Assembly (NCBI GenBank): GCA_015655215.1
Contig: JAATFL010000012.1
Coordinates: 62,001-126,000, forward strand
Source of the DNA: Coriobacteriia bacterium
GTDB taxonomy: Bacteria > Actinomycetota > Coriobacteriia > Coriobacteriales > RUG033
Length of the DNA: 64,000 bases
Direction: 5' to 3'
Shown here piece after piece: positions 53,901 through 61,910 of this stretch; position 1 is the stretch's first letter, and each line of letters starts with the position of its first letter. The position numbers and the translations under genes were made by a program. The notes under the pieces are model-generated. The model did no database searches. It was not told where the DNA came from and was given only the letters and a program-made list of their open reading frames with translations.

Positions 53901-54906
53901 TTACGTCACGACCTACTGCAGCCAGCCATTCGACCTGACGAGCACCACGGGCACGTATGGCAACAAGCCCATCGGCACGGTGGATGACGCCTTCAGCTTC
54001 GACTACGACGGCGGCACGGTCGCCGTGCGTGACTACAACCATGACGCGGTCTCCGCCCCTGATGCCGGCTATGAGATACGGGACTACTGCCTTGTGTCCG
54101 GCGACCAGTTCGTCGGCTTGTTCGGCGAGGCGTCCGGCGGCACCATCGGCAACGTGCACCTGACATCGTCGACGACCGGGACGGCCTCGGCATCCGTGGT
54201 CTCGACGTACAGCGCGACGGGTGCCTCGGGAACGGGTGCCGTGGGTGCGCTCGTGGGACTCCTCTCCGTCTACTCGGGCAGCACCGGAGCGCAGGTGTCG
54301 AACTGCAGCGTCGTGGGGTACCGGGTGGAGTTCACCAACGACGATGCGAGGGGGCATACGGCCATGGACTCCTATAACGCCGCGGCCGGCGGCCTGGTCG
54401 GGTACAACATGGGCGTCGTGAGCGGCAGCCTGGCCGACAACTACGTCGTCCGCATCACGGCGTTCAACCAGAAGGCTCCGTTGGAGTCCATCGGCGGTCT
54501 GGTCGGGTCGAATGCCGGGACGATCGCCAACTCGACGGTTCTCAGCGATCGCGTCCCCTCCGGCGCATCCGAGCTCCAATATCGCGTCAACACCGGGACG
54601 TCCAAGGCGACGGTGAGTTTCGGTGGCATCGCGGGACGTTACTATGCCCAGTGGACGGATGTGACCCTGACCGCCTCGATCTCAGGCAGCACGTCCCGGT
54701 GCATCATGACCAGCGCTGCGGCCGCGGCCGGGACACAGGGAACCGTCGAGTACTACGGCATCGCCAACGGCGCCACGGGCAATATGGGCAACACCGGCAC
54801 CTACGGCAACTCCTTGAAAGGCTACGCGATCGATGCGACCAACGCCTTTAACAGAGGACTCATCTTCACCACGACGCCCGATTCCTCACGGGGGACCCTC
54901 CGATGA
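50938..54906 (+). CDS. Giant prepilin-like surface protein with GLUG-type repeats
   Basis: A 1322-residue protein that begins as a type III-signal prepilin: 12-residue leader ending in Gly, then FTLMEMLVSVAIIAILAAIAIPL with Glu at +5 of the mature protein. After the roughly 60-residue pilin helix is an exported beta-rich region with two similar blocks. Each starts with a RQLDNL or RQLNALG motif (near residues 342 and 950) and leads into GLUG-like repeats such as GGLIGDCGGATV, GGLVGEVYG and GGLVGYNMG. No membrane anchor or sortase motif is present at the C-terminus. I choose the GTG at 50938 because GAGGGA lies 7 bases upstream; the frame is open upstream to 50569. It overlaps the next minor-pilin gene by four bases. 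Likely a pilus-associated adhesin; this is inference. Confidence 0.8.
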   Translation: MSCSMSQDNARGFTLMEMLVSVAIIAILAAIAIPLVANLNTSLNMLKADSYAKEIYYAAQNRLASMEATGELDQLTLPDADKLTVEPADYAQNAGSDVDDGWQSLYRLDSDGTDDDAVVSRIMDAASVSDGAIGTGSYIIEFSPSSGEVYSVFYSEKTDLTYGDVRALDEGQGGRSKANRTSGLIGYYCGGSIRVVGTSVKLTPTVSLVNAEELYAHITCDGSPLSAGVSKELTATLTLTDEQSGNSWSKDISTAFLTDGTSEEDVVLDSMQTGESFAQITDANGDGATISAGEIAPGDDVTATVTVRYKGKGTIATATSNTENSLYQSLGVEDGILTAKVANVRQLDNLRDGTCSAVKGSFAKVVQTGSIDFDATTWSVDAAGDAPLSSGTIAWNKANVAGCPDTGYVNPLGAGIGDGGADGFTPISAIATQWSYDGQGNSIRNLYVVGAQTIGSTSTGTGLFGTMTGAISNIVLVDPVVIGGTYTGALVGSMKGPAVTNCGVYLEPDSAGSYSAVTARCTVSAYDGSVCVGGLIGDCGGATVTTCFAAINVLPVANGSITETGGLIGRFLTESSSAISNSYASGDVTASSVAGGLVGEVYGASQQAWDTQSGISDCYSTSDVTADTRGGGLIGESLSTRPTITGSAAYGYVTTSSGDLDLQSSGGFIGYDGAGGATLVGCSYLSQTGYNDSYANPWDGAGLAATSYDDMANAATNTLTAANSHPYDSALASTAFPFTPVLANHYGDWPVKVEVKPTLVYYEKYQHTSSDDTVTYSYGYYAANTSTASASSLGELALDTLETGEAMAASGDIVVEDGYALMTSSAVDSGAIGYSLNGGQSSTFQVSTTPTDDANTLVALTSAPVPLTLTSTGDASTAVTQAYLYQLPFALQEPDRTSGSSSFYDDLTLTMPSQQVYTYYYCGDFAETSINPDANGSTSAPKAGDLTVLVRSARQLNALGQRDFYWNTDNSNGWTLRFEQGCDISFSDYVTTYCSQPFDLTSTTGTYGNKPIGTVDDAFSFDYDGGTVAVRDYNHDAVSAPDAGYEIRDYCLVSGDQFVGLFGEASGGTIGNVHLTSSTTGTASASVVSTYSATGASGTGAVGALVGLLSVYSGSTGAQVSNCSVVGYRVEFTNDDARGHTAMDSYNAAAGGLVGYNMGVVSGSLADNYVVRITAFNQKAPLESIGGLVGSNAGTIANSTVLSDRVPSGASELQYRVNTGTSKATVSFGGIAGRYYAQWTDVTLTASISGSTSRCIMTSAAAAAGTQGTVEYYGIANGATGNMGNTGTYGNSLKGYAIDATNAFNRGLIFTTTPDSSRGTLR

Positions 54907-55709
54907 AAAGCCGCATGGGCAGGATGTCGCGCAAGCTTTCCGGCAACCAGGGTGCCTCCATGGTCGTGGCTCTCCTCTTCTTCGCTCTCTGTGCATCGGT
55001 GGCAGCCGTCATCCTCATGGCGGCATCCACCAACGTGGACAGTACATCACAGCAACGCGATGACGACGAGGCGTATCTTGCGGTGAGTTCCGCGGCGCAG
55101 ATGCTCAAGGCGGACCTCGTCGGTCAGGATCCCTCGTATTCCGTATCGGTCAGGACCAAGGTCTACAGCTGTGGCTTGCCGCATGGTGACGGGGGCGTCC
55201 AAGCGGGATTCCCCGTGGTGACCTTCGCGGCCGCCGGTGGAGGTGTTGTGCAGAGGACGCCGCTCATGGTCGTCATGCAAGACGGCATCACCGCGATCGT
55301 CAGCGGTGCATCCGAATACTCGACGACGCTCATCGTGTCGGCCGACGACTTCGAATCGGTGACCGCCACGCTCGCCATGGACAACGACTTCGACATCACG
55401 ATCACGTTGGAACCATCGGCGGCGGATTCGTACTCCCCGTACACGATGACCCTATCGGCTACGGCAACGCCATCCGCCACCGCCACCACGGACACATCGG
55501 TTACCGAAGACACCAACCCCCATGATGCGAGCGCGAGGGTCTGGGTATGGGCGAGCACCGTATCCTATTACGAACGCACCCAATCCAACGAGGGCAGGGA
55601 TGGCTATGGTTCCTACCAGGTGGCCACCACGGGCTACACGGCGACCACCGTCACCGAATCGTTCGGCGTAACGTGGGCCAACGTGGCGCTTTCGAAGGGG
55701 GCGGCGTGA
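54903..55709 (+). CDS. PilX/GspK-like minor pilin component
   Basis: A 268-residue protein with a short basic leader and a hydrophobic helix (about residues 18-38, beginning ASMVVALLFF) after a Gly at 17. The Glu at +5 of normal pilins is absent, as in GspK and several PilX-type proteins that cap the pilus. The remainder is Thr/Ala/Ser-rich beta-type sequence. It overlaps the giant pilin-like gene by four bases and is followed within two bases by another minor pilin. It probably belongs to the tip complex. Confidence 0.65.
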   Translation: MKSRMGRMSRKLSGNQGASMVVALLFFALCASVAAVILMAASTNVDSTSQQRDDDEAYLAVSSAAQMLKADLVGQDPSYSVSVRTKVYSCGLPHGDGGVQAGFPVVTFAAAGGGVVQRTPLMVVMQDGITAIVSGASEYSTTLIVSADDFESVTATLAMDNDFDITITLEPSAADSYSPYTMTLSATATPSATATTDTSVTEDTNPHDASARVWVWASTVSYYERTQSNEGRDGYGSYQVATTGYTATTVTESFGVTWANVALSKGAA

Positions 55710-55710
55710 C

Positions 55711-56484
55711 ATGATGAAATCAGCGCGATCGCGCGTGCTCTCCAGTGCGGGGGAGAGTCTCGTCGAATCCCTCGCCGCATTGCTCATCTGCTCGATGGCG
55801 ATCGCCTTGCTCATGGGTGCGGTCGTGACGGCGGCCAAGATCAACTCCACGGCGATCACGGCACAGGAGACCCTCGAACGTGCGCAATCTGCCGCAGAGT
55901 CCTACACATCGACGAAATCAAGCACCCGTGCGGTATCCGTGACGACGCAGGATGGGGAAACGTCATTGGGCACGTACACCGTCATTTACTATGGCGAGGA
56001 CCAGAGTGGCCTTGCGGACTCGCTCGTCGCCTACAAGTACGGTGGCGCTTCCGCCCCGAGCTACCTTGCCGGCGCCCAGGCGTTGGTCGCCTCCAATCCC
56101 ACCACCTATGCGTCCACCGATGCCGGGACGAAGGCGCTGTCCGCGGCATATGCGAGAGCCTACGGGGGAGAGTTCCCAAAGCTCACCTCAGCCGAGCTCG
56201 CGCTCTCCACGGCAGCGGTCCCGTCCACGTACTGGAAGCCCATCCATGCGAGCAACGGGGCGTTGATCCTGTGCGCGACCACCACCACCGCATCGGTCTC
56301 GACGGGTACGTCCGCGGCCCAGAACACGGTTCTCATCTACTACGATGGGACGTATTACGCGTACCTGAACCCCCTACACGGCGATAAGTCGATGTGGATC
56401 GGCAATGGCTCCTTCGACGTCTCGATACTCGGCAACCCCACCCGGACCGATGTCTATGGCCAGTGGTGGAAGGCGGTGTCATGA
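55711..56484 (+). CDS. Minor prepilin with a non-standard +1 residue
   Basis: A 257-residue protein whose N-terminus MMKSARSRVLSSAG is followed by ESLVESLAALLICSMAIALL, a typical pilin helix. If cleavage occurs after Gly14, Glu sits at mature +5 as required, but +1 is Glu and not Phe or Met. The rest is a Ser/Thr/Tyr-rich globular domain. It is coupled to the next minor pilin gene (ATGA overlap) and resembles a GspI-type tip subunit by position. Confidence 0.65.
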   Translation: MMKSARSRVLSSAGESLVESLAALLICSMAIALLMGAVVTAAKINSTAITAQETLERAQSAAESYTSTKSSTRAVSVTTQDGETSLGTYTVIYYGEDQSGLADSLVAYKYGGASAPSYLAGAQALVASNPTTYASTDAGTKALSAAYARAYGGEFPKLTSAELALSTAAVPSTYWKPIHASNGALILCATTTTASVSTGTSAAQNTVLIYYDGTYYAYLNPLHGDKSMWIGNGSFDVSILGNPTRTDVYGQWWKAVS

Positions 56485-57143
56485 TGGCGCCTTCGGCCCG
56501 TGGACCTCGTCGTCGCACGCTCTCGTCTGCTGGGCATCGACATCGTCCGTCTTCCATGTCGAGCCCATCGCCGGGGTTCACCCTCATCGAGACGCTTGCG
56601 GCGATCGTCATCATCGTCCTCGTCTCGGGCCTCATCGCCACCGGTGCGTCCGTGGCGGTGCGCGTCATGCATCAATCGACCCAGGTATCCGATGCCGCCG
56701 TGCTCGCCTCGACGCTCAACACGCGAATGGGCGATATCCTGCGGTATGCCTCGGTCGAGGTGGATGGGAGTGGCTCGGTCCAGACCACGACGTCAGGCGA
56801 CGTGCTCTTCGACAGCACCGAGGTCACCGATGCCGACGGCGCCACCCTGAGGGCCGCCCATCTTACGACCGTCCTTGCGGATGGTGCGGGGCATAACCCC
56901 ATCGTCATCCGAGAGGGAGAAGGTATTGCCACCATTGATATTCCCATCGTGAACAGCGGCTCATACGGCGAACTCGCCATCACGCACTTCACGCTATCAT
57001 ATGCAGGCGGGGTCTTCACCGGCAGCTATACCATCGTCCCGGTAGATGAGGTCTCCTCTGCATCCCCGTCATTCTCACGAGAGGTCACCTTCTCGTATCG
57101 GTCCCTGGTCGATGCGACGGATGTGTCCGGCCACAGCGGTTGA
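56481..57143 (+). CDS. Minor prepilin (GspJ/PilW-like)
   Basis: A 220-residue prepilin with a classical signal, PG followed by FTLIETLAAIVIIVLVSGLIA, where Gly32 would be the leader end and Glu37 the +5 residue. The 32-residue basic leader is long; an in-frame ATG at 56556 would give only seven residues but has no clear ribosome site. It overlaps the preceding gene by four bases and is 89 bases before pilB. Fourth member of the minor pilin run. Confidence 0.75.
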   Translation: MMAPSARGPRRRTLSSAGHRHRPSSMSSPSPGFTLIETLAAIVIIVLVSGLIATGASVAVRVMHQSTQVSDAAVLASTLNTRMGDILRYASVEVDGSGSVQTTTSGDVLFDSTEVTDADGATLRAAHLTTVLADGAGHNPIVIREGEGIATIDIPIVNSGSYGELAITHFTLSYAGGVFTGSYTIVPVDEVSSASPSFSREVTFSYRSLVDATDVSGHSG

Positions 57144-57232
57144 CGGTTCGATGTGAGGGCGTCCGTCGTGGTCGGGTATGTGCACGTGCGTAACCGGTAG
57201 GGTATCTCATAGCAGGAGGCAAGGAGTCCATC

Positions 57233-58933
57233 TTGGCCAAGTACACCAAACTCGGTGATCTTCTCACCTCGACCGGCGTCATCACCGAAGAACAGCTCGC
57301 TCAAGCCCTGCAGCTGCAGCGGGTCTCCAAGAAGCGTCTCGGACAGGTGCTCGTCGACAACGCGATCATCAGCGAGATGCAACTCATCGAGGCCCTCCGC
57401 CTGCAGCTTGGCGTCGAGTTCATCGACCTGGGCAAGGTCGCGATCCCTTCCGAGATGACCAAGATGCTTCCAAAGTCCATTGCCCGCAAGCATCAGATGG
57501 TGCCCGTCAAGGTGATGGGAAACGATCTCTACATCGCCATGGTCGACCCTCTCAACTTCATCGCCATCGAAGAGGCCAAGGTCGCCACCAAGCGGCATAT
57601 CATCCCCATGATCTCGACCTCGGCCGCGGTGAGTCGGGCCATCGTCACCCTCTACGGCAACGAGGGCGTCCGTCTCGCCATCGAGGACATGCAGCGCGAG
57701 TCCGCGGAGGACGGGGTCCGGATGCTCGGCAGGGACGCCAACCTCATCGGCGAGGACGATAGCTCGTCGGCTCCGGCCATCCGCCTCGTCAACTCGATCA
57801 TCGAGCGCGGCATCGGCGAGCGCGCAAGCGACATCCACCTTGAACCGCAAGAGGACTCGATGGCGGTGCGCATGCGCATCGACGGCATCATCCATGCCGT
57901 CCTCACCGTGCCCAAGGAACTGCAGCCCTCGCTCATCTCACGCATCAAGATCATGTGCGGCATGGAGGTCACCGAACGTCGCATACCACAGGACGGTCGT
58001 GCGATCGTGCGCATCAAGATGCGTGAGATCGACCTGCGCGCCTCCACCATCCCCACCATCTACGGCGAGAAGGTCGTCTTGCGGCTGCTCGACAAGAACG
58101 CGCAGATCCTCACCCCCAAGGGTCTGGGCATCGAGGGCGAGAACCTCGAGAAGTACGAGAAGCTGCTCGTGCTCAAGCAGGGCGTCATCCTCATGGTGGG
58201 TCCCACGGGTTCGGGTAAGTCCTCGACGATGTACACGATGCTCGACCAACTCAACACCGAGGCCGTCAACATCGTCACGCTCGAGGACCCGGTCGAGTAC
58301 AGCATGGCCGGTATCAACCAGGTGCAGATCAACGAGAAGCTCGGCATGACGTTCGCCTCGGGGCTGCGGTCCATCCTGAGGCAGGACCCCGACATCATCG
58401 GCGTGGGCGAGATCCGCGATGGCATCACCGCCGAGATCGCGATGCGTGCCGCCATCACGGGCCATCTGGTGCTCTCCACCATCCACACCAGCGGCGTCCT
58501 GTCCGCCCTCGACCGTCTTGCCGACATGGGTGTGGCGCCCTATATGATGTCGAGCGCCCTCGAGGGACTCGTCTCGCAACGTCTCGTGCGTCGCGTGTGC
58601 CCGCAATGCCGTGAGAGGTATCAACCCACGGCCGAGGAGCTGCTGCGCGTCGGATTGCCCGCCGAGGAAGCGGGACATCTCATGCTCTACCGGGGGAAAG
58701 GATGCCCCGAATGCTTCGGTACCGGCTATCGTGGTCGTATCGCCGTGTTCGAGATACTCCTCTTCGATGACGCGATTCGCCATGCCGTCCACGAGCAGCT
58801 TCCACGGGCGGATCTCCTCGCGGCCATCAAGGACTCGGGATTTACCTCACTTGCGGATAACTGCCGGGTTCTCCTGCGCGAGGGGGTCACCACCGCGCAG
58901 GAGATGATCCGTACCATCAACATCACCGACTAG
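57233..58933 (+). CDS. pilB: Type IV pilus extension ATPase PilB with MshEN domain
   Basis: A 566-residue hexameric ATPase that drives pilin polymerisation. The first 60 residues hold two consecutive copies of the MshEN motif (KLGDLLTSTGVITEEQLAQALQ and RLGQVLVDNAIISEMQLIEALR), the c-di-GMP-binding module of some PilB/MshE proteins. The ATPase core has Walker A GPTGSGKSS (323-331) and the Walker B-region GEIRDGITAEIA near 392-403, where the usual ETA is ITA. A zinc site is formed by CPQC (456-459) and CPEC (491-494). The start is a TTG at 57233 with AAGGAG just upstream. Next is pilT, 13 bases later. Confidence 0.94.
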   Translation: MAKYTKLGDLLTSTGVITEEQLAQALQLQRVSKKRLGQVLVDNAIISEMQLIEALRLQLGVEFIDLGKVAIPSEMTKMLPKSIARKHQMVPVKVMGNDLYIAMVDPLNFIAIEEAKVATKRHIIPMISTSAAVSRAIVTLYGNEGVRLAIEDMQRESAEDGVRMLGRDANLIGEDDSSSAPAIRLVNSIIERGIGERASDIHLEPQEDSMAVRMRIDGIIHAVLTVPKELQPSLISRIKIMCGMEVTERRIPQDGRAIVRIKMREIDLRASTIPTIYGEKVVLRLLDKNAQILTPKGLGIEGENLEKYEKLLVLKQGVILMVGPTGSGKSSTMYTMLDQLNTEAVNIVTLEDPVEYSMAGINQVQINEKLGMTFASGLRSILRQDPDIIGVGEIRDGITAEIAMRAAITGHLVLSTIHTSGVLSALDRLADMGVAPYMMSSALEGLVSQRLVRRVCPQCRERYQPTAEELLRVGLPAEEAGHLMLYRGKGCPECFGTGYRGRIAVFEILLFDDAIRHAVHEQLPRADLLAAIKDSGFTSLADNCRVLLREGVTTAQEMIRTINITD

Positions 58934-58945
58934 GGGGTCGAGAGC

Positions 58946-60001
58946 ATGGGTCTGGTTGACGATATCGTGCGTCACGCATCGCAAGAGCGCGCCTCCGACG
59001 TGCACATCGCCGCGGGGCTGCCCGTTCGCTTCCGGGTGGATGGCAGCCTCTTCGACGCCGACACCACGCCTCTCACCTCGGCCGATTGTCGTGCGATATG
59101 CGAGGAGCTCGTCGTCTCTGGTCGCGAGAGGCTCGACATGATGGATGAGATCGACTTGGCGGGCACCTACGGTGAGGGTATCCGGTGCCGCGTCAACATC
59201 TATCGCAGCAGGGGAAGCCTCGTCGTGGCACTGCGCCTCCTCAGTGAGGAGATACCTTCGCTCGCGAGCCTCGGCCTGCCGCCCGTCATGATGGAGTTCC
59301 CCACGTACCGCAAGGGTATCGTCATCATCACCGGCGTGACGGGTTCGGGCAAGTCAACCACCCTGGCGTCCCTCCTCAACGAGGTCAACCACACTCGGCC
59401 CGACCATATCATCACGCTCGAGGACCCCATCGAGTACCTGTACGTCCCGGACAAATGCAGCATCGACCAACGGGCGATCGGATATGACACGGCGAGTTAT
59501 GCCGATGGGTTGCGCGCCTCGCTTCGCGAGGATCCCGACGTGATCCTCATCGGCGAGATGCGCGATCTCGACACCATCGAGACGGCGCTTACCGCCGCCG
59601 AGACGGGTCATCTCGTCTTCGCCACGTTGCACACCAGCTCGGCCGTCGACTCCATCGACCGCATGGTGGACGTGTTCCCCGCAGGACGTCAGAAGCAGAT
59701 CCGCCTCCAACTCTCGCAGACCATCAAGGCGGTGGTGTCGCAGCAGCTGCTCGTGCGCAGGGAGGGGACCGGGCGCATCGCCGCGTGCGAGGTGATGATC
59801 GTGAATCCGGCCATTCGCAACCTCATACGCGAGGACAAGACACCGCAGATGCAGAACACCCTCGCCACCTCGGCGCAAGAGGGAAGTATCACGATGGACA
59901 ACATGCTCATACAGATGGCGAAGGCGAAGAGCATCTCACGGGCCACGGCCGTCGCGGCGGCCCATGACCCCGAGTACGTGAATCGTTTGGTGCGCGCTTA
60001 G
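58946..60001 (+). CDS. pilT: Type IV pilus retraction ATPase PilT
   Basis: A 351-residue secretion ATPase that depolymerises the pilus. It has Walker A GVTGSGKST (130-138), the Asp box DPDVILIGEMRD, the His box GHLVFATLHTSSA, and the PilT-specific signature AIRNLIRE (289-296), which separates it from PilB. Length is typical. The presence of PilT predicts retractable pili, allowing twitching or DNA uptake. Confidence 0.95.
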   Translation: MGLVDDIVRHASQERASDVHIAAGLPVRFRVDGSLFDADTTPLTSADCRAICEELVVSGRERLDMMDEIDLAGTYGEGIRCRVNIYRSRGSLVVALRLLSEEIPSLASLGLPPVMMEFPTYRKGIVIITGVTGSGKSTTLASLLNEVNHTRPDHIITLEDPIEYLYVPDKCSIDQRAIGYDTASYADGLRASLREDPDVILIGEMRDLDTIETALTAAETGHLVFATLHTSSAVDSIDRMVDVFPAGRQKQIRLQLSQTIKAVVSQQLLVRREGTGRIAACEVMIVNPAIRNLIREDKTPQMQNTLATSAQEGSITMDNMLIQMAKAKSISRATAVAAAHDPEYVNRLVRA

Positions 60002-60018
60002 CGAGAGGCTGATGAAGG

Positions 60019-61227
60019 ATGAAGACGTTCAGATATGAGGCCCAACGCAAGGACGGTGAGGTCGACCACGGCATCGTCGAGGCCAACAACCGCGATGAGG
60101 CCATGGGCAAGGTCCGTGCCGACTTTCCCGTCGTCAACCTTCTGGTGGAGACGGGCGGCAGCCGTGACATCGACCTCAGCTTCGGGGGACATCGCACGAC
60201 GGAGAAGGTCCTGGCGCTGATGTGCAACCAGTTCGCCATCATTCTCAAAGCGGGGTTTCCCATCGTGCACACCGTGGAGCTCGTGTCCGACCAGGTCACC
60301 GACAAGGCCATGGGACGTACCCTCAAGGACGTGGCGGGCGACGTGGCCGCCGGGTATGGTCTGGCAGATAGTCTGGCCAACCACGACCGGAGCCTTCCGC
60401 CCACGCTCATCGAGACGATTCGAGCTGGTGAGAGTTCCGGTAACCTGGAAGGCGTCTTCAGGCAGCTTGCCGGCTATTACGACGCCAAGTCGAAGACGCA
60501 CGCCAAGGTGATCTCGGCGATGATCTACCCGAGCTTCGTCGTCATCGTCGCCATCGTGGTCATCATCATCATCATGGTGTTCGCCGTGCCCACGTTCTCC
60601 TCGACGTTCGCGAAGATGGGCGTCGACCTGCCATGGATCACCAAGGCCATGATCGCCATCTCGAACTTCTTCGTCAGCTACATCCTCGTCATCATCATCG
60701 CCATCGCCGCGGTCGCTCTCGGCTTGCGGATGTGGGGGCATCGTGAAACCGGCAGGATGTACTATGCCAAACTCGCGCTGAGGTTGCCGATATTCGGCCA
60801 CATCAGCCTGATGAGCGCGGCGAGCCAGTACGCCTCCACCATGTCGGTGATGCTAGGTGCGGGGCTGCCGGTCATCGAGGCCGTAGAGGTGACGGGGCGC
60901 TCTTTGAGCAACCACTACCTGAGCACGCGCCTACGTGGCATCATCCCCGACCTCGAAGCGGGCAAGCGCCTGGGGCTGTGCCTTGAGAACGTCAAGATGT
61001 TCCCCGATCTCATCAACGAGATGACCGCGGTGGGGGAGGAGACCGGCGCGCTCGAGACCACGCTCGCCACCATCGCCCAATACTATGGCAACGAGGTGAA
61101 CGTCGCCACCACACGAGCGCTCTCCATCATGGAACCGGTGATCATCCTCATCCTCGCGGTGTTCGTGGTGGGTATCCTGTTTTCCGTGTACCTTCCTCTG
61201 TTCAGCATGTATGGCAGCGTGAGCTGA
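60019..61227 (+). CDS. pilC: Type IV pilus inner-membrane platform protein PilC
   Basis: A 402-residue polytopic protein with two T2SF domains (around residues 60-190 and 265-395), three membrane segments, and the KAGFPIVHTVELVSDQV and GAGLPVIEAVEVTGRSLSN family motifs, one per domain. It couples the ATPases to the growing fibre. It follows pilT by 17 bases and is followed by pilA after a promoter region. Confidence 0.93.
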   Translation: MKTFRYEAQRKDGEVDHGIVEANNRDEAMGKVRADFPVVNLLVETGGSRDIDLSFGGHRTTEKVLALMCNQFAIILKAGFPIVHTVELVSDQVTDKAMGRTLKDVAGDVAAGYGLADSLANHDRSLPPTLIETIRAGESSGNLEGVFRQLAGYYDAKSKTHAKVISAMIYPSFVVIVAIVVIIIIMVFAVPTFSSTFAKMGVDLPWITKAMIAISNFFVSYILVIIIAIAAVALGLRMWGHRETGRMYYAKLALRLPIFGHISLMSAASQYASTMSVMLGAGLPVIEAVEVTGRSLSNHYLSTRLRGIIPDLEAGKRLGLCLENVKMFPDLINEMTAVGEETGALETTLATIAQYYGNEVNVATTRALSIMEPVIILILAVFVVGILFSVYLPLFSMYGSVS

Positions 61228-61285
61228 CGATTCGCGGCCTCCTGCCGAATTTGCGCGAGAGCCTGAAGAAACTGTTTGGAAACAA

Positions 61286-61314
61286 GTGACATCCCCTGAA
61301 GGGAGTAGTATTCT
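61286..61314 (+). promoter_or_regulatory. Putative pilA promoter
   Basis: GTGACA (61286-61291) and TATTCT (61309-61314) have optimal 17-base spacing. Transcription would begin about 55 bases before pilA, which also has a very strong ribosome site (AGGAGGAGG). An internal promoter would let the major pilin be made in excess of the assembly proteins. Confidence 0.6.
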
Positions 61315-61375
61315 GAATGGGTAGTTTAACCAATAAGCCTTTCTTACGAGAGGACTTCAGGAGGAGGGACGTGCT

Positions 61376-61762
61376 ATGGGGAACATGAAGCAATCACTGA
61401 GCAAGACCAAGGGGAAGAAGGGCTTTACCCTGATGGAGATGCTGATCGTCGTAGCCATCATCGCCATCTTGGTCGCCATTGCGATTCCAATCTTCAACAC
61501 GCAGTTGAACAACGCCCGTGTGCAGACCGACGCGGCGAACGTACGTTCGGCAAAGGCCGAGGCGGCCGTCACGTACATGACGGCGAACACGACTCTGACC
61601 ACCGCCGCTACCTACTACTTCAATGCGTCTGCCGGCACGCTTGCCACTGCCAAGACTGGCATAGCGGGGTACGGGCAGGCGTCGGGCGAGTCGGGTCAGA
61701 TCGTCCAAGTCGTGATCGCCACGGATGGCACGGTCACCACGACATGGGTGGCTGCGGCATAG
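61376..61762 (+). CDS. pilA: Major type IV pilin
   Basis: A 128-residue prepilin with a 16-residue basic leader ending KKG, then FTLMEMLIVVAIIAILVAIAIPIF with Glu at +5. The mature globular part is short, about 60 residues, with Ala/Thr-rich beta-strand-like sequence and no disulfide cysteines, so the fibre should be thin and unlike Gram-negative PilA with its C-terminal loop. A terminator hairpin follows. It is the only small pilin in the locus and has its own promoter, which marks it as the major subunit. Confidence 0.92.
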   Translation: MGNMKQSLSKTKGKKGFTLMEMLIVVAIIAILVAIAIPIFNTQLNNARVQTDAANVRSAKAEAAVTYMTANTTLTTAATYYFNASAGTLATAKTGIAGYGQASGESGQIVQVVIATDGTVTTTWVAAA

Positions 61763-61792
61763 GCCGTTCCCGATCCGCTTCCTCGCTCCAGT

Positions 61793-61822
61793 GGAAAGGG
61801 CCGCATGACTGCGGCCCTTTCC
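61793..61822 (+). terminator. Terminator after pilA (13-bp arms)
   Basis: GGAAAGGGCCGCA (61793-61805) and TGCGGCCCTTTCC (61810-61822) pair perfectly around TGAC. It limits read-through from pilA into pilD. Confidence 0.75.
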
Positions 61823-61910
61823 TGTATCCGGCGACGGATGTCCCGATGCACCGTGTGTCGTCACGGAACCGAACTTCTCACCGTATCCCATCTTCCGAGG
61901 GGAGCATTCC

